A stretch of 64,000 bases of DNA from Papaver somniferum (GCF_003573695.1 NC_039362.1:173423690-173487689), one strand, 5' to 3'. Numbered from the stretch's first letter, positions 1 through 10,946 are shown. The notes: generated by a model not told the origin, from the sequence alone. Made by a program: numbers and translations.

Positions 1-210
1 TATGTCACAAATTTGTTTCTTCACTAGAAATATATTCCGAGGCGAAAATATTTCGCGGTTAAAACTATTTTATGTGACGAACTTGTTTCCTTACTATAGA
101 TGTATTCCGAGACAAACAAATTTCGTTGTTAAAACTATTTTAAGTGATAAAATAATTTCCTCACCAAAAATACCTAGAGTGACAAAAATTTTCATCACAA
201 AATCATTGAA
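1..210. repeat. 70-bp subterminal tandem repeat
   Basis: Related units start at 1, 71 and 141. Each begins TA(T/A)GTGA-like and contains a TTGTTTC or AATTTCC block, and the first two also share AAAACTATTTTA. The third unit decays. Such arrays are typical of CACTA subterminal regions, where transposase binds. Confidence 0.6.
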
Positions 211-434
211 CAATGTCAATATTATTTGCTCACGAACAGATAGTTTTGGTGACAAAAAAGATTTATATCGCTAATTAAAAAATCCGGTGACGATTTCTTA
301 AGGACATCACTGAACACTTTCAACGACTCACTATAGGTGACGAAATTTTTTGTGCCGCTGAATTCTTTTTGCAACGAAGAAATTAGTTTTCGTGACACAA
401 TGTTTTGCCACTAAAAGAGACTTTTCTTGTAGTG
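1..434 (-). mobile_element. CACTA-like DNA transposon, terminal part
   Basis: On the minus strand the sequence from 434 begins CACTACAAGAAAAG, the usual terminal inverted repeat start of plant CACTA (En/Spm) elements. The interior holds many short GTGAC/GTCAC-type subterminal motifs and a 70-bp tandem repeat at the window start. The other end and any transposase lie outside the window, so whether it is autonomous cannot be judged. The 3-bp target duplication cannot be checked from one end. Confidence 0.7.
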
Positions 435-1383
435 TGTTATTCAAATTCAAATTGGCTTGACTTGACTTGACTTGACTTGAGATCAAGATGACCCGTGGCC
501 AATGAATCGGGTACCCGGAACCACAATGACACCATATGCCCTTCCTGCCTTAAATTGGAACTTCCCCCAATTTCTTCTCATTTTACACTCACTCTCCTCT
601 GACGGTCTGATTCTCTCAAACTCAAACCACAAAAAGTGTTTTGAAGATCAAGTTAAAGGTAATCCTTTTAGTTAATTAACTGTTGTTCGATCTCCATTGT
701 TTCAATTTCCTCCACAATTATATTGTTCTGATAAACCCTAGAAACACTGTTTCAATTTAAGTCTTGAGAGATCAATTAGATGTTAGTCAAGTTATAATGC
801 TGTTTAAGTCTAAGAATGTAATCAATTGAGAATAATTTGGGTCTCTAATCCTGGTAATTGTGATCGATTATGGTATTTTTTGTTAAATAGATGATCAATT
901 TTCAAATTCAGATCACCTGTGTGTATGCTATTTTTGTCTATCACATGAACATGGGTGATTACCTTTTTCAAGAGGATTTGGAAAACTAATTGGACTTCCG
1001 TAAGTGCTTAAATTTTCTGAGTGAAGGAGTCTGGGGGTTTTAGAGTTGTGGCAGCCTGGGTTTCGTCTATTATGGCTACAGCTTTGGCATGGAATTGTCA
1101 AGGCTTTCTAAAAACAGATTCCCTAAAAATCATTTTGTGGACATTGTTTTGGGTAACTCTGTTGACTAATTGGTAGCTGTTGAACAATCATGATTGTATG
1201 TTTCTCAATGCATCTTGATGGTGAAATTTGTAATGTTCTCAATGCATAGTCCTATATTCACAGTTTGAGTTGTTTCAATCTAGTGAATTTTTCAAACAAA
1301 CATGCACCTAACATTAGTCAAGTTATAATAATCTCTGTTAACTATTTCAGTTATTTTCATTGAACAGTAAAAACGAAGAAGAC
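435..1383 (+). other. Upstream region of the F-box pseudogene with a probable 5' UTR intron
   Basis: No coding gene is seen. A donor-like AAAG|GTAATC near 657-663 and a pyrimidine-rich acceptor ending GAACAG about 15 bases before the ATG at 1384 suggest a leader intron, as in many plant genes. This is inference from splice consensus only. A short stretch from about 1071 reads MATALAWNCQG in one frame, which resembles the start of a LINE endonuclease, and then stops; it may be a tiny non-LTR fragment. Confidence 0.35.
456..480. repeat. (CTTGA)5 microsatellite
   Basis: Five perfect CTTGA units lie just outside the CACTA end. Confidence 0.9.
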
Positions 1384-2566
1384 ATGGATTTGAATAAGAG
1401 GGAGGAGGAGGAGGAAGAAGTTGATAGGATAAGCAACTTCCCAGACTCACTGGTACATCACATCCTCTCATTTCATAAATAAAGCATGTTGCACAAACTA
1501 GCATTTTATCTAAAAGATGGAGCTACATTTGGATCACTTTCCCCATCCTTGAATTTTATGAGTCGGAATGTCGCGATCCATGGATTCGAAGACCAATAAG
1601 TTCATGGAATTTGTAGATGGGACATTGCATCGTCGTCAGGAAAATATCCAAAGGCTCTTAATCTGCTGGGATAAACATTTGAATGAAGAACGGCTCAATT
1701 CATGGATCACCAGTGCTGTAAGGCATAACGTTCAACAAGTTCGTTTAAATTTAACTCAGGATGAACCGCTCAGTATCACCCTGTCTCTTTTTACTTGTGA
1801 ATCACTAGTTTCCTTGAGTATATCCGCTGATGTCCGCTTTCCTAACTATATCTCTCTTCCAAAACTCAAGCGTCTTGAGCTTGAGGGTGTTGAATTCAGC
1901 GATGAAAACTGGAATGAGAATCACTTTTCCGATTGCCCAGCCCTTGAAATAATCAGAATGGAAAATTGCATTTGGGTCCATATGCCATATTTCTGTATTT
2001 CAACTCCTACACTGAAAAGCTTTAACATTGCTAATTGGGATGACCAATGGTTACCGCGTGGAGAGGATGACGGGTTAGGAGAATCTGGAGTCTTTTTATT
2101 ACAATGGTAGTATGGCCAAGGAGAATGTTCTGACAACCTTCCCATTACTAGTGAAAGCAAATGTTGAATTTCGGTTTGAACCATATGTCGCAACAAGGGA
2201 GGAAAAGATTTGTCATTGTGCAGCAATAAGTCAATTTCTTCGAGCCCTTGTAAATGTAAAATGCCTAAGTGTTTCTGATGATACCTTACAGGTATTCTTG
2301 CCTACTGCTGAATATAGAGTAGATCTGCTTCTTCTTTTTATCTATGTTTAACCTAATCCCATAAAGTTTATTTATCTTTTGCTATTGCCATGTCATGAAT
2401 AGGCTCTCTCCTTCGCAGACGATCTTTGGGAAAAGTTGCCTACATTTCATAATGCCAAGAAATTGACCATGTTGGAGGAAGTAACCAATGATAAAGCCCT
2501 AGTTGCTTTGCTCAAAGCAACACATAATCTGGAGTTACTTGTATTTGATAAGGCAAGTTCTACACA
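1384..2566 (+). pseudogene. F-box/FBD-like LRR protein pseudogene
   Basis: The ATG at 1384 opens an acidic N-terminus followed by DRISNFPDSLVHHILSF, the first helix of an F-box. The F-box continues in another frame from 1479 (KHVAQTSILSKRW), and the LRR part continues in a third frame from about 1568 to 2085 with SLPKLKRLELEGVEF and CPALEIIRMENC. After another shift the reading FYYNGSMAKENV leads to a donor at 2292. An in-phase intron ends with AG at 2401-2402, and the next exon reads ALSFADDLWEKLPTFHNAKKLTM. F-box/LRR proteins of this group are substrate adaptors of SCF ubiquitin ligases. At least three frameshifts make this copy non-functional. The 3' part is missing, possibly because of the repeats that follow. 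The family is clear; no individual gene name is supported. Confidence 0.85.
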
Positions 2567-2698
2567 ACTTTCAGTTTTTCATGCATTCCGACATTGATTA
2601 AATAGATAACACATTTGTTAAGCAATTATGTATGTGGTCATTATTGTTAACATTTTATAAAATATTAAGCGGAGATATACAAGCATAGTATCTCCTTA

Positions 2699-2812
2699 GG
2701 GTTGCTCGCATTGAGCTCCTAGCATGCTGGTGTAGTTGAAGCAAGACTTACTCTTTGAAACTCGATTAATTCTTATTTTTGGTTTCTTTCTGAAGTTATC
2801 AAGTTACAAACG
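2699..2812 (+). repeat. Direct repeat copy 1
   Basis: Matches 3812-3917 with scattered substitutions and small indels, including a CCTAGCATGCT core and TTCTTATTTTTGGTTTCTTTC. Confidence 0.7.
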
Positions 2813-3811
2813 GTACACACCATAGCTTTTTATGGCCATCTCTCCCGACTCTCTAGAGTCTTCAAAGCTAATTCACCTATCTTACACAAGAACCAACTAC
2901 ACTAACCTTGTAGTTTCTACGTTTTCTTATATTACAGATTACAACCCACTAGCTCTTGTTAGTTCATATTATAAGACTTTGCTACACTTATCTGCACAAC
3001 TCCAGAATCTTCTTAACATTCCAAATTACATGTACCAACACCCCCTCTTAATTTGTAATGGCCCAACATATCCAATTTCGATCTTCACCCAATCTAACTT
3101 CTTATATTAAGCTTCTCATACTCGTATTCTTCATTTTCGACCTGTCGTCACGCCTAAAACATCTCGTCCTTAATTCTATGTGGCAGTGTCTCGGAGCTCC
3201 ATTTTATCTTCTGTCTGCTTAGTTTTGGCTAGATGGTGGATACAGGTCCACTTTTCTTTTTTCGTCATAAGTAGGCAGTTAGTACTCCCGTGACAATATG
3301 GCTCTCCTGTCATCTTCGGCAACTGAGGAGGCAGTCTTTCATGCCATTATCCTCAATTATGGAACAGTTGAGAAGGCAATCTTTGTTGCTCTCTTCTTTC
3401 AACTTTGGAAGTGCATGCATTCCATTAGCACATCCCAAAACTTCTTTTCTTGCTAGTTTTAATTTTTTTTATGTAGACGTATTTGCATCTTTTAATTTAT
3501 TTCAACTCGACTTAGTAAATTTCACAAGTAATTATTATTTTATTCTTTTCATCTTTTTCTTAAACTTGGATTTGGGTGACATAGCTTTTATTGGGGTTGT
3601 AACTAAAAATGGTAACATCTGCACTTTAAACTTTAGATAGCTGAAAATCATACCTTTAAATAACTCCATAAACAACGTTGAATTGCACCGATAACTTTCA
3701 CGCCCATATAGACCGCCTAGGCTCTTGTATCTTTTCATCATTTTAAACTTTGTATCTCCTTTGATTTGTGCCGGCAAAAAACTTTGATGCGGATTTTTTT
3801 TTGACACCCAT

Positions 3812-3917
3812 ATGGATTGCTCGCCTAGAGCGCCTAGCATGCTAATGTAGCTGAAGCAAGACTTACTCTTTAAAACTCAATTCTTATTTTTGGTTTCTTT
3901 CACAAGTTATCAAGTTA
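3812..3917 (+). repeat. Direct repeat copy 2
   Basis: Partner of 2699-2812, about 1.11 kb downstream. It abuts a 23-bp tandem duplication and the truncated LTR of element A. Confidence 0.7.
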
Positions 3918-3950
3918 CAAACATTAAAGAGCATGGCTTACAAACATTAA

Positions 3951-5725
3951 AGATCTCAATTGTATATATTGTTAGTGCTCGATTTTGTACTTATTATGGT
4001 GTTTTATGTCTTTGTAGGTATTTTTGGGCAATAAACATTTTTGGAAAAATCGGTTCGGCGCCTCGGAGGACACCTACTATTCGGACTCTCAGTTTGGATA
4101 AGGGGTACTTCAATTACTAAGGGGCACTTCACTGCTATTTGTACCCCAGATATATTATTTACACCCCATGGCTATGTGCACCCCTACTCTGTTTGGGGGC
4201 CATCCTATCTTCCTTGTTTGAAAATGAAGTTTTGGCGGGAGAATGAGTTACAACTGCGTAACTTTCTGGCAACAATTTGGGTGCGATTCTGTTGGACTTG
4301 TTCACAGATATGGATCGTCATGGGATGGTGCAATAGCACAGGGATGGTAACAATTTATTTACGTATAGAAAAAGGGAAATATTTCGATTCGAGTGAAACA
4401 TGGAGATAGGTTTCTCGGATTTATATTTGGGAAGAACTGGAGAGATTTAATTGGATTTGTTGCCATGTACTGATTGATATGACCCTGTTTTATTTATAAG
4501 GGAAGTTTTACCGAAGCAAGGAAGGTGAAGATATTCACGGGATTGTTTGGATATTTTTGGAAGAGATATACTCAGATATTTTCCGTAGTTTGATTGCTTC
4601 GGGGTACTGCTGTTGCAGCCGGTGGTGAGTCTGAGGAGGAGCAATAAGAGCTCGAGTCTGTGTGACAAAGTTTGGCAGTTGATTTTCGCGACAACAAAAT
4701 AGGGCATAGGTTTATCGGGTTTGTTTGGGTTGAGCAAAAATAAAGGAAAGTACGTGAGAATAAGATAAGATATCTTCCTCTCGAGATTGTAGTCTATCTA
4801 TGGAGAGGATTGAACATGTCACACTCTGTTATTACGCGTTAAAAAGAGAAACGAAAAAGGAAAGAAGCGGCGACTTCCGGTGAAAGGCAGAGAGAGATTT
4901 GGAAGATGTTTTAGGGATATTTTGGATTGTTGTTGGATATAAATAGCCTGTGCTAGAGTCCCAGAGGTAATCGGGAGTTGGGGGACCGAACGGAGGTGAT
5001 TCGGTAGCTGGAGGTGAAGTTGCAGAGAAGCTTGCTGCTGTTCCAGGGAAGAAGAAGAAGGACAGTGCAAACCGCAGAAAAAGAAAGTCGCAGAAACCGT
5101 TACCCAATCTTTCAAATCCAATACCTTTGTAACAGTTTACAATTAAGTTTGAGTTCGCAACACTTCTGCTAGGGTTTTTCTGTAATAGTGGGATTTGTAA
5201 CAATTATCTCTGTTACAAACTCGCTGCACTATATTATTTTTCAGTAAAAACACCTTGTGAGCCATGTGTATATCTTTCGGGTGTGTTTTCGACATGAGGA
5301 GCTAAATCCCAACACTGGGATGACGGAGGAAGCATTATTCACAATTGTTTGGTAACTATATTAGATTCTTTTTGACTTTTGCACTTGATTCAATTGATTT
5401 ATGATTTTCACTAATTAGTTGTGATTTCGTTTGATGGTGTATGCTTAGACGTAAGAGATTTTGATATACCATGCTTGTGATTTACATCTAATATTTTAGA
5501 AATCTTCCTTGGCAAATAAATAGAGTCCATAAAAGAATTAGAATTGTTATGAGTCATTATATGAACCAATTGAATGTGATAAATGGTGGAATCCAAAGTC
5601 TTAGTGTCTCTCGTTATCGTGACAATTCTGTGAATATATTTTATTTGTTTTTATTTTTAAGTCTGAAATTGAGTCTACACAAGTCCGAGTTGAACGAACT
5701 TTACTACCACTTAAAAACTACATCA
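3951..5725 (+). repeat. 5' LTR of element A, 5'-truncated
   Basis: Aligns with 23698-25509 from about base 30 of that LTR onward and ends in ACATCA. Short open frames on its minus strand recur in both LTRs and are not treated as genes. Confidence 0.9.
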
Positions 5726-5730
5726 ATTTT

Positions 5731-5750
5731 TGGCGCCGCTGACGCGGACT
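5731..5750 (+). other. Primer binding site of element A
   Basis: TGGCGCCGCTGACGCGGACT starts 5 nt after the LTR end. It begins TGG, the complement of tRNA CCA. The first eight bases match the tRNA-Asp type site common in plant gypsy elements, but the rest differs. Confidence 0.75.
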
Positions 5751-6107
5751 TGTATTTAGATTTGTTTTAGGTTTCTTTTTATTATTTTTTGTTCTTTTTT
5801 ACGCGTTTTGGTATTTTTCGATTCTTTTCAGATTTGAAGCGAAGCTACAAGGGAAGAAAAAGTGTTATAAAAGGAAAGCATCGCCAAAGAAGGAAAGAAA
5901 AGAGGAATCCGAAAGGAGTGAAGAAGAAGATTTTGTATATAGTTATTTTGTTTTATTTTTAGAAACTGTAAATAAGGTGTTATTTTTGTAATTTTTCTTT
6001 TTCTTTTTGGACATTTTTATTTTTGGACTTTTTGGACATTCTTGGACATTATTTTTAAACCCTAGGGAAGGGCCAAAATTAAATATCATCTGTTTGCAGG
6101 GAAGGAC

Positions 6108-6208
6108 GACAGTTACGATACTGTCTCGGCCCCTCGGGTTCGTACACTGACATCGGAGTCGGTGTCCTGAGTCGACTTCAACGGTTCATCGCCCGTCTGG
6201 TACGGGAG
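6108..6208 (+). promoter_or_regulatory. Structured leader RNA of element A (three stem-loops ending at a splice donor)
   Basis: Stem 1 is GACAGT/ACTGTC at 6108-6113 and 6120-6125. Stem 2 is a two-part hairpin: outer CTCGGG (6133-6138) with CCTGAG (6166-6171), inner ACACTGA (6144-6150) with TCGGTGT (6159-6165), loop CATCGGAG. Stem 3 is CCCGT/ACGGG around CTGGT at 6192-6206. A GTAAG donor starts at 6209. The same architecture occurs in B and C with paired substitutions. Confidence 0.65.
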
Positions 6209-6283
6209 GTAAGATTTTATCCACCCACGAATCCCCTGTCAGTGGGTTTTATTTTGTGTGACAACTCACACCCCTGCAATAGA

Positions 6284-6477
6284 ATGTCGAACTGGTATTA
6301 CAATAGCCAATACAACGAATATCAGACCGATTTTCAAAATGGACGTTACTACTTTGACCATAGTGTGAATAATGGTTGGGAACATCAGCCTTTTGAAGGT
6401 TATGGTCCATACCATGGTGAGCCCAATTACTATCCACACGCCAACCAGTCATACGAGCAAAATTCCTCTCTACTAGA
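6284..6477 (+). pseudogene. Element A acidic ORF, 5' segment (interrupted by B)
   Basis: The ATG at 6284 begins MSNWYYNSQYNEY, a Tyr/Asn-rich N-terminus shared with elements B and C. The frame runs to the insertion point of B inside CTAGA (6473-6477). It resumes in the same frame at 21039, showing that the ORF was read through before B landed. This start fits because all three copies place the same MSNW start just after the leader and a possible 3' splice site. Function is unknown: it has no protease or polymerase motif, and could be a Gag-like or accessory structural protein. Confidence 0.7.
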
Positions 6478-8069
6478 TGATAGACGCATTTATGTGTCTA
6501 TTATAGATCATTTGTAAGTATTGTTAGTGCTCCATATCGTACTTATTTGGTTACTTTATTTATTTGTAGGTGTTTTTGGAAGAATAAGGCTTTGTGGCGA
6601 AATTGGCTAAAAATGCGGCATTTGGACCTCCGTTGATAACTACCAGAAGCACCCCAGAAATACCCCGGAGGAACCCTGAAAAAGTGCAGAAAACATCCCA
6701 GAAGAATTGCTAAAGGCACCCCTAATTTGGATAAGGGGGACCCCATTTCAGTGCATGTACTAAAGGGACACCGGAACTGGATAGGGGGAGGTCATCTTCA
6801 TAATTCAAATACAAGTTTTGGCGGGAAAATGCATGCAACAAAGAACAGTTTTGGAGATCGAATTCTGACGAGATTTTAGGAGATTTAATGGCTGTATTTG
6901 GTACGTATGGACTCTAACTGACTGAACAGGCCTGATACAATCGATTTTAACCCAACCAGTTGGTCTGAAATGACCGGGAGAAGCAATCAAAGTCCAAACA
7001 GGACACGTATGTTGCTGTTCACGTTCAAATATTTTGTGAGAAATTTTTGGGAGACTTTCACGCTGGATATACATGTATCTAGTTTTGTTCAAGTCAGGAG
7101 AGAGTTTTGTGGCAATGGGATAGCTAACAGACGCGTACAGAAGAGAGAAGAAGATAGAAACCCGTAACTGGCAGAGAAGAGAAATTGGAGATTTCATCGG
7201 GATTTGATGACCCTGTTGAGTTATAAAAAGGTTGGGTCGAGTCATAAGAAGGGTTAGCAACCATTATGAGAGAGTTTAGAGGTCTGCAGAGAAGGGAGAA
7301 TCGAGTTACAGAGAGTTACAGTGCTGCTGCTGCTCGAGGAGGAAGAAGAAGACGAAGAACAGACTAGCTAAGACGGTCGTTCTTCAACAGTATTAAAAGT
7401 GAAACCCAGTGTCGTTGTTTTACATCACTTGAGTTGTATCGTTGATTTTCAGCCCTTTCCCCTTTGTAACAGTGGCGCTGTAACACCATTACAGCGTTGC
7501 AAATTCCTGTTTCATCTTATATTCATCATTAAAAATACCTATTTTAGCCATGAATTTATCTTGTGAGTGTGTTTTTGGGATGAGGAGCTAAACCCAATCC
7601 CAGGGGTGATGGAGGAAGCCATTCTTCCAAAAGTTATGTGGTAAATTCATTTAAATTTATTTATGCAATCCTTCTATGATTAATTGCACTGAATGAAAAT
7701 TGAATAAATGATTTTTATTAATTAATTTTGTTTTCTCTTGATGAAATATGCTTGGTTTATTGCTTTTGATATTTCATGCTTGCGATTAACAATGGATGTT
7801 TTGAAAATATGATTTATGCAATGATTAGAATCACAATTACTTTTGATTGGAATTATAATGTCTAGAATTGCATGATAAGAATTATCATTGAATCACATGA
7901 ATTTTTGTGTATGGTGAAATCCTGAATCCTGGTCTGTCCATAATATTTACTTCACCTTTGAATTTAATTTGTTTTATCTTTATTATTAAGTCTAAAAATT
8001 ATTTCCTTCACAAGTCTGAAAAAACCCAGTTTTACCACTATTACTACAATCACTATTTGAAATCCATCA
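6478..8069 (+). repeat. 5' LTR of element B
   Basis: Runs from TGATAG to CCATCA, 1,592 bp. Its first 350 bases carry repeated 'CCCCAGAAATACCCC'-like blocks also seen in family C LTRs. From the GATAGGGGGAGG motif onward it matches 12482-13084 and 20340-21033. Confidence 0.9.
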
Positions 8070-8075
8070 AATTTT

Positions 8076-8095
8076 TGGCGCCGCCGACGCGGATT
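8076..8095 (+). other. Primer binding site of element B
   Basis: TGGCGCCGCCGACGCGGATT, 6 nt after the LTR end. It is identical to the site in C and in the first copy of F. Confidence 0.75.
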
Positions 8096-8495
8096 TATGT
8101 TTAGGTAGAATTTTTAGGTTTTTGTTATTTTTTATTATTCCATTTGTTCATTTTACGTTTCTTTTTGTGTTTTTGATTTACAGGTTCGAAGTGGAATACT
8201 AAGAACTTGGGAACAAAAAGCTTAAAGCTAAAAGAGAAGAAAAAAAAGACTTTTTTTTTTTTTAGGATTTAATTTTTATTATTATTATTTTTTTGTATAT
8301 AGATTTTATTTATTTATTTTTTTTAGAATTTGTAAATAGGCTTTATTTTTCATAATTTTTGTAATTTTTGGACTTTTTATTTGGACTTTATTCTGGACTT
8401 TTGGACATTTTTTTTATTTTTATTTTTTTAACCCTACGGAAGGGTCTTATTATTAATAAAAAATAAATAAATCTAAACTGTTTGCAGGGAAGGAC

Positions 8496-8594
8496 GACGA
8501 TTACAATATCGTCTCGGCCCCTCGGGTTCGTACATGACATAAGAGTCGTGGCCCGAGTCGACTTCAACGGTTCAGCCCCCGTCTGGTACGGGAG
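8496..8594 (+). promoter_or_regulatory. Structured leader RNA of element B
   Basis: Stem 1 GACGAT/ATCGTC (8496-8501, 8508-8513). Stem 2 outer CTCGGG/CCCGAG (8521-8526, 8552-8557) around CATGA/TCGTG (8533-8537, 8546-8550), loop CATAAGAG. Stem 3 CCCGT/ACGGG (8578-8582, 8588-8592). GTAAGT donor at 8595. Confidence 0.65.
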
Positions 8595-9178
8595 GTAAGT
8601 CCATCGAAACACCCGCGAATCTCCTGTAAGCGAGTTACTGTATTCCTTAAGGTGATTCATTGATTGAGGACGAATTTGGACTGTTTTTAAATTCCTAGTA
8701 AGGGGCAAGGACTGACCATACAAGATAAGGGTTCGGATTTCATCACCGTTCTCTTCTTACCCGCCTTAGGAAAACGAAACCAAACGCGAACCTAAGCCTA
8801 AAATTTTGAATAGAACGAGACCTATAGGGTAACGAGCTTAATAGGACAGTCGTTCGAAAAATATTGGTTGCTCTTTAGGCACACTTCAAAGTTCATGATG
8901 GTTTCTGTGAGTTGAATGCGTAACTGCGCCGCCTTGTGATAGCGGTGAGGCCTTGGGTATCAAAGCTCCACTGAGCTTCCCTCGCCTCAATTCAACTTAC
9001 TTTGACTCGGATTGATTCCAAAGGGGTTTGCTTAAATTGTAACGAATTCCCTTTCGAAGGATTAAAAGCTGGTCTAGAAACAATCTAAGGGAGCCATCAT
9101 GATTTTTGTTTTCTAGATAAAATAGGCTTGTCGTGGTCGAGTCAGCCTTCTTTGTGCTTGTTTAGAATTCCCTTGCAG
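8595..9178 (+). other. Probable leader intron of element B
   Basis: A strong donor, GGGAG|GTAAGT, follows the third leader stem-loop. A pyrimidine-rich stretch ends TTCCCTTGCAG shortly before the ATG at 9184. The intervening 580 bp has no long ORF. A and C keep the donor, but C has CAA instead of CAG at the distal acceptor, so an upstream TTTAG/TGTAG acceptor may be used instead. Splicing is inferred, not shown. Confidence 0.45.
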
Positions 9179-9183
9179 TTAAA

Positions 9184-10946
9184 ATGTCAAACTGGTATTA
9201 TAATAGCCATCAAAATGAATATAATTATCTTACTGAACAATATGGACATTATTATGACCACAGTGTGAATAGTGGTTGGGAACGCCAACCTTTTGAAGGT
9301 TATGGGTCATACCATGGTGAGCCCAATTACTATCCACACGTGCATCAGTCATAGGAGCAAGAAGATTATAGTACTAGTTCTTCGTCTCTAGAGGATACAA
9401 TCAAACTATTGAAAAGTAGTCCTTATTATGATCCTTCAGTTCCTATTCCTTCTCTAGAAGAGACTCTCAGGAATTTAGCTGAGTCATCACGTCAGTTAGC
9501 TGAATCGACGTATAAATTAGATGAGGTGAATAACGTAGTTATGGACGAAAGAACTGCAACAACAACTGAATCTGTAGAAGATATCCTCAATAGATTAACT
9601 CAAAACTTAGATCCTACACTAAGGGAACTTTCTCTGGAAGAGACCCTTGAGAGGATAGCTGAGTCGACACGTAGACTTGAGTTAGAGACGATAACTTGAA
9701 TTGCCAATATAGTGTATCCAATAATACCCTTGAGAATGAAGATAGTTTTTCACATAATCAAGATAACAATGTTATAATTGGTAACACTACTTATTTAGAT
9801 AAGGTTCAATCATCTTCGTACTATTATGATGATGAGGATAGTAGTGATGAAGAATCTGAAATATGTAGGCATAGTGATCAGGAATTTAGTAATCCAATTG
9901 AGCTTTATAGTGATTATATTATTTCTACTTCAAATCCAAATAATTTTTATGATTATTCACCTATCCAAGAGGAAGAGGATTTGATTAGGAATACCACCGT
10001 TTTAGACGATGTAGTATTTCCTTTTGATTACGAAGCCGATAGTGGTTTAGAGGAACGGGTTTATTCAGAAAATGCTGTTTTAGAGTCTAGCGATTTAGAA
10101 ACAATAATCTTAAATAAAGAAAATAGACCCGTAGAGATGAGTAAAGATGCACTACCTGATAAAAACTTAGAAGAATCAATTGACCACTTTCAAGAATCTG
10201 ATGATCTAGAAATTAGGGAGATTGTGACTAGTCTATCTAGAGACACTGAAAACTCTAAGTTTGGGGGTGATTATCACTTTCCTAGTGCTTTACCTTTAAC
10301 TCTCAGAAAGTCCCCTCACATAGGACTTGATATCCATGCCTCAACCATCTTACAAGATTATCTTCATACTAGGTTTCCCGAACCTAATGATGTCCTGAAA
10401 AAAGTTCAGTCATTAGAAACTCATCCTCTGGTTGATGTGGTTTGCCCAGGATATGATACCCAGATTGACTTTGTTTTCCCACCAAATAGTTTTCTTCCAA
10501 ATGTGGGAACGTTTGTATTTAAAATGAGTCAAATATTAAGTTCTGAGACTAAGCCTAAGTACTTTAGGTTAATAGAATCGACACATTTACCTAAGAATGA
10601 CCACTACTCTCACTGTGGTCAATTATGTAAGTCAAACCTGATTGACTTAGAGGATCATCAGTTATTTAGGTAATTATTTTGTGATTCTAAGTTCTTATTT
10701 GAGTTTTTCCAGACTCTAGTACCTAATAATTTGTATCCAACCTATGAGGAAATGCATCCGAGGAAAATATTCTATTTAGACCCTTTCATAGAACCTGAAC
10801 CGCAAATAGCGATAGTTATCAGGAATCTAGGTAAGGGCATGCTAGTATTGTTCATTTCGTTGGTTCACTGCAGTTTCCTTTTGTCAGCTCTTTTTGGTTT
10901 TAAAGACCCACAGTTATTCCGACTACTTTTATACTGTTCGAGTTGA
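9184..10946 (+). pseudogene. Element B acidic ORF of unknown function (broken)
   Basis: Starts MSNWYYNSHQNEY at 9184 and ends near DPQLFRLLLY at 10944. It has three parts. The N-terminus is Tyr/Asn-rich. The middle is acidic with repeated LAES(S/T)R-type heptads, which suggests a coiled coil (about 9450-9690). The C-terminal part has SPHIGLDIHASTILQDY and a hydrophobic stretch before the DPQLFRLL motif, which could be one membrane segment. It is broken by TAG at 9352-9354 (TCATAC to TCATAG relative to A), a frameshift near 9696 and TAA at 10671-10673. No enzyme motif is seen. Homologues sit in A, C and, more distantly, F and G. Confidence 0.75.

Larger units (their letters stand above)
2567..3950. 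other. Non-coding stretch bounded by two direct repeats
   Basis: No convincing gene is seen. Copies of a repeat of about 110 bp lie at 2699-2812 and 3812-3917 (shared TGAAGCAAGACTTACTCTTT and AAGTTATCAAGTTACAAAC). The 1.0 kb between them is AT-rich with short unrelated open frames. It could be a small degraded LTR-type element or a segmental duplication. No target duplication could be identified. Confidence 0.4.

Noticed and set aside
1071..1175. Possible start of a LINE endonuclease (ALAWNCQG)
   Set aside because: Only about 11 residues fit and a stop follows, so it is too short to call as a mobile element.
4819..5203. Minus-strand ORFs of 100-120 codons, repeated at 24606-24933
   Set aside because: They lie inside both LTRs of element A, differ by frameshifts between copies and have no family; the region is LTR, not gene.
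6805..7260. A 151-codon minus-strand ORF also present at 12507-12962
   Set aside because: It is inside element B LTR sequence. Conservation reflects recent LTR copying, and there is no start context or homologue.
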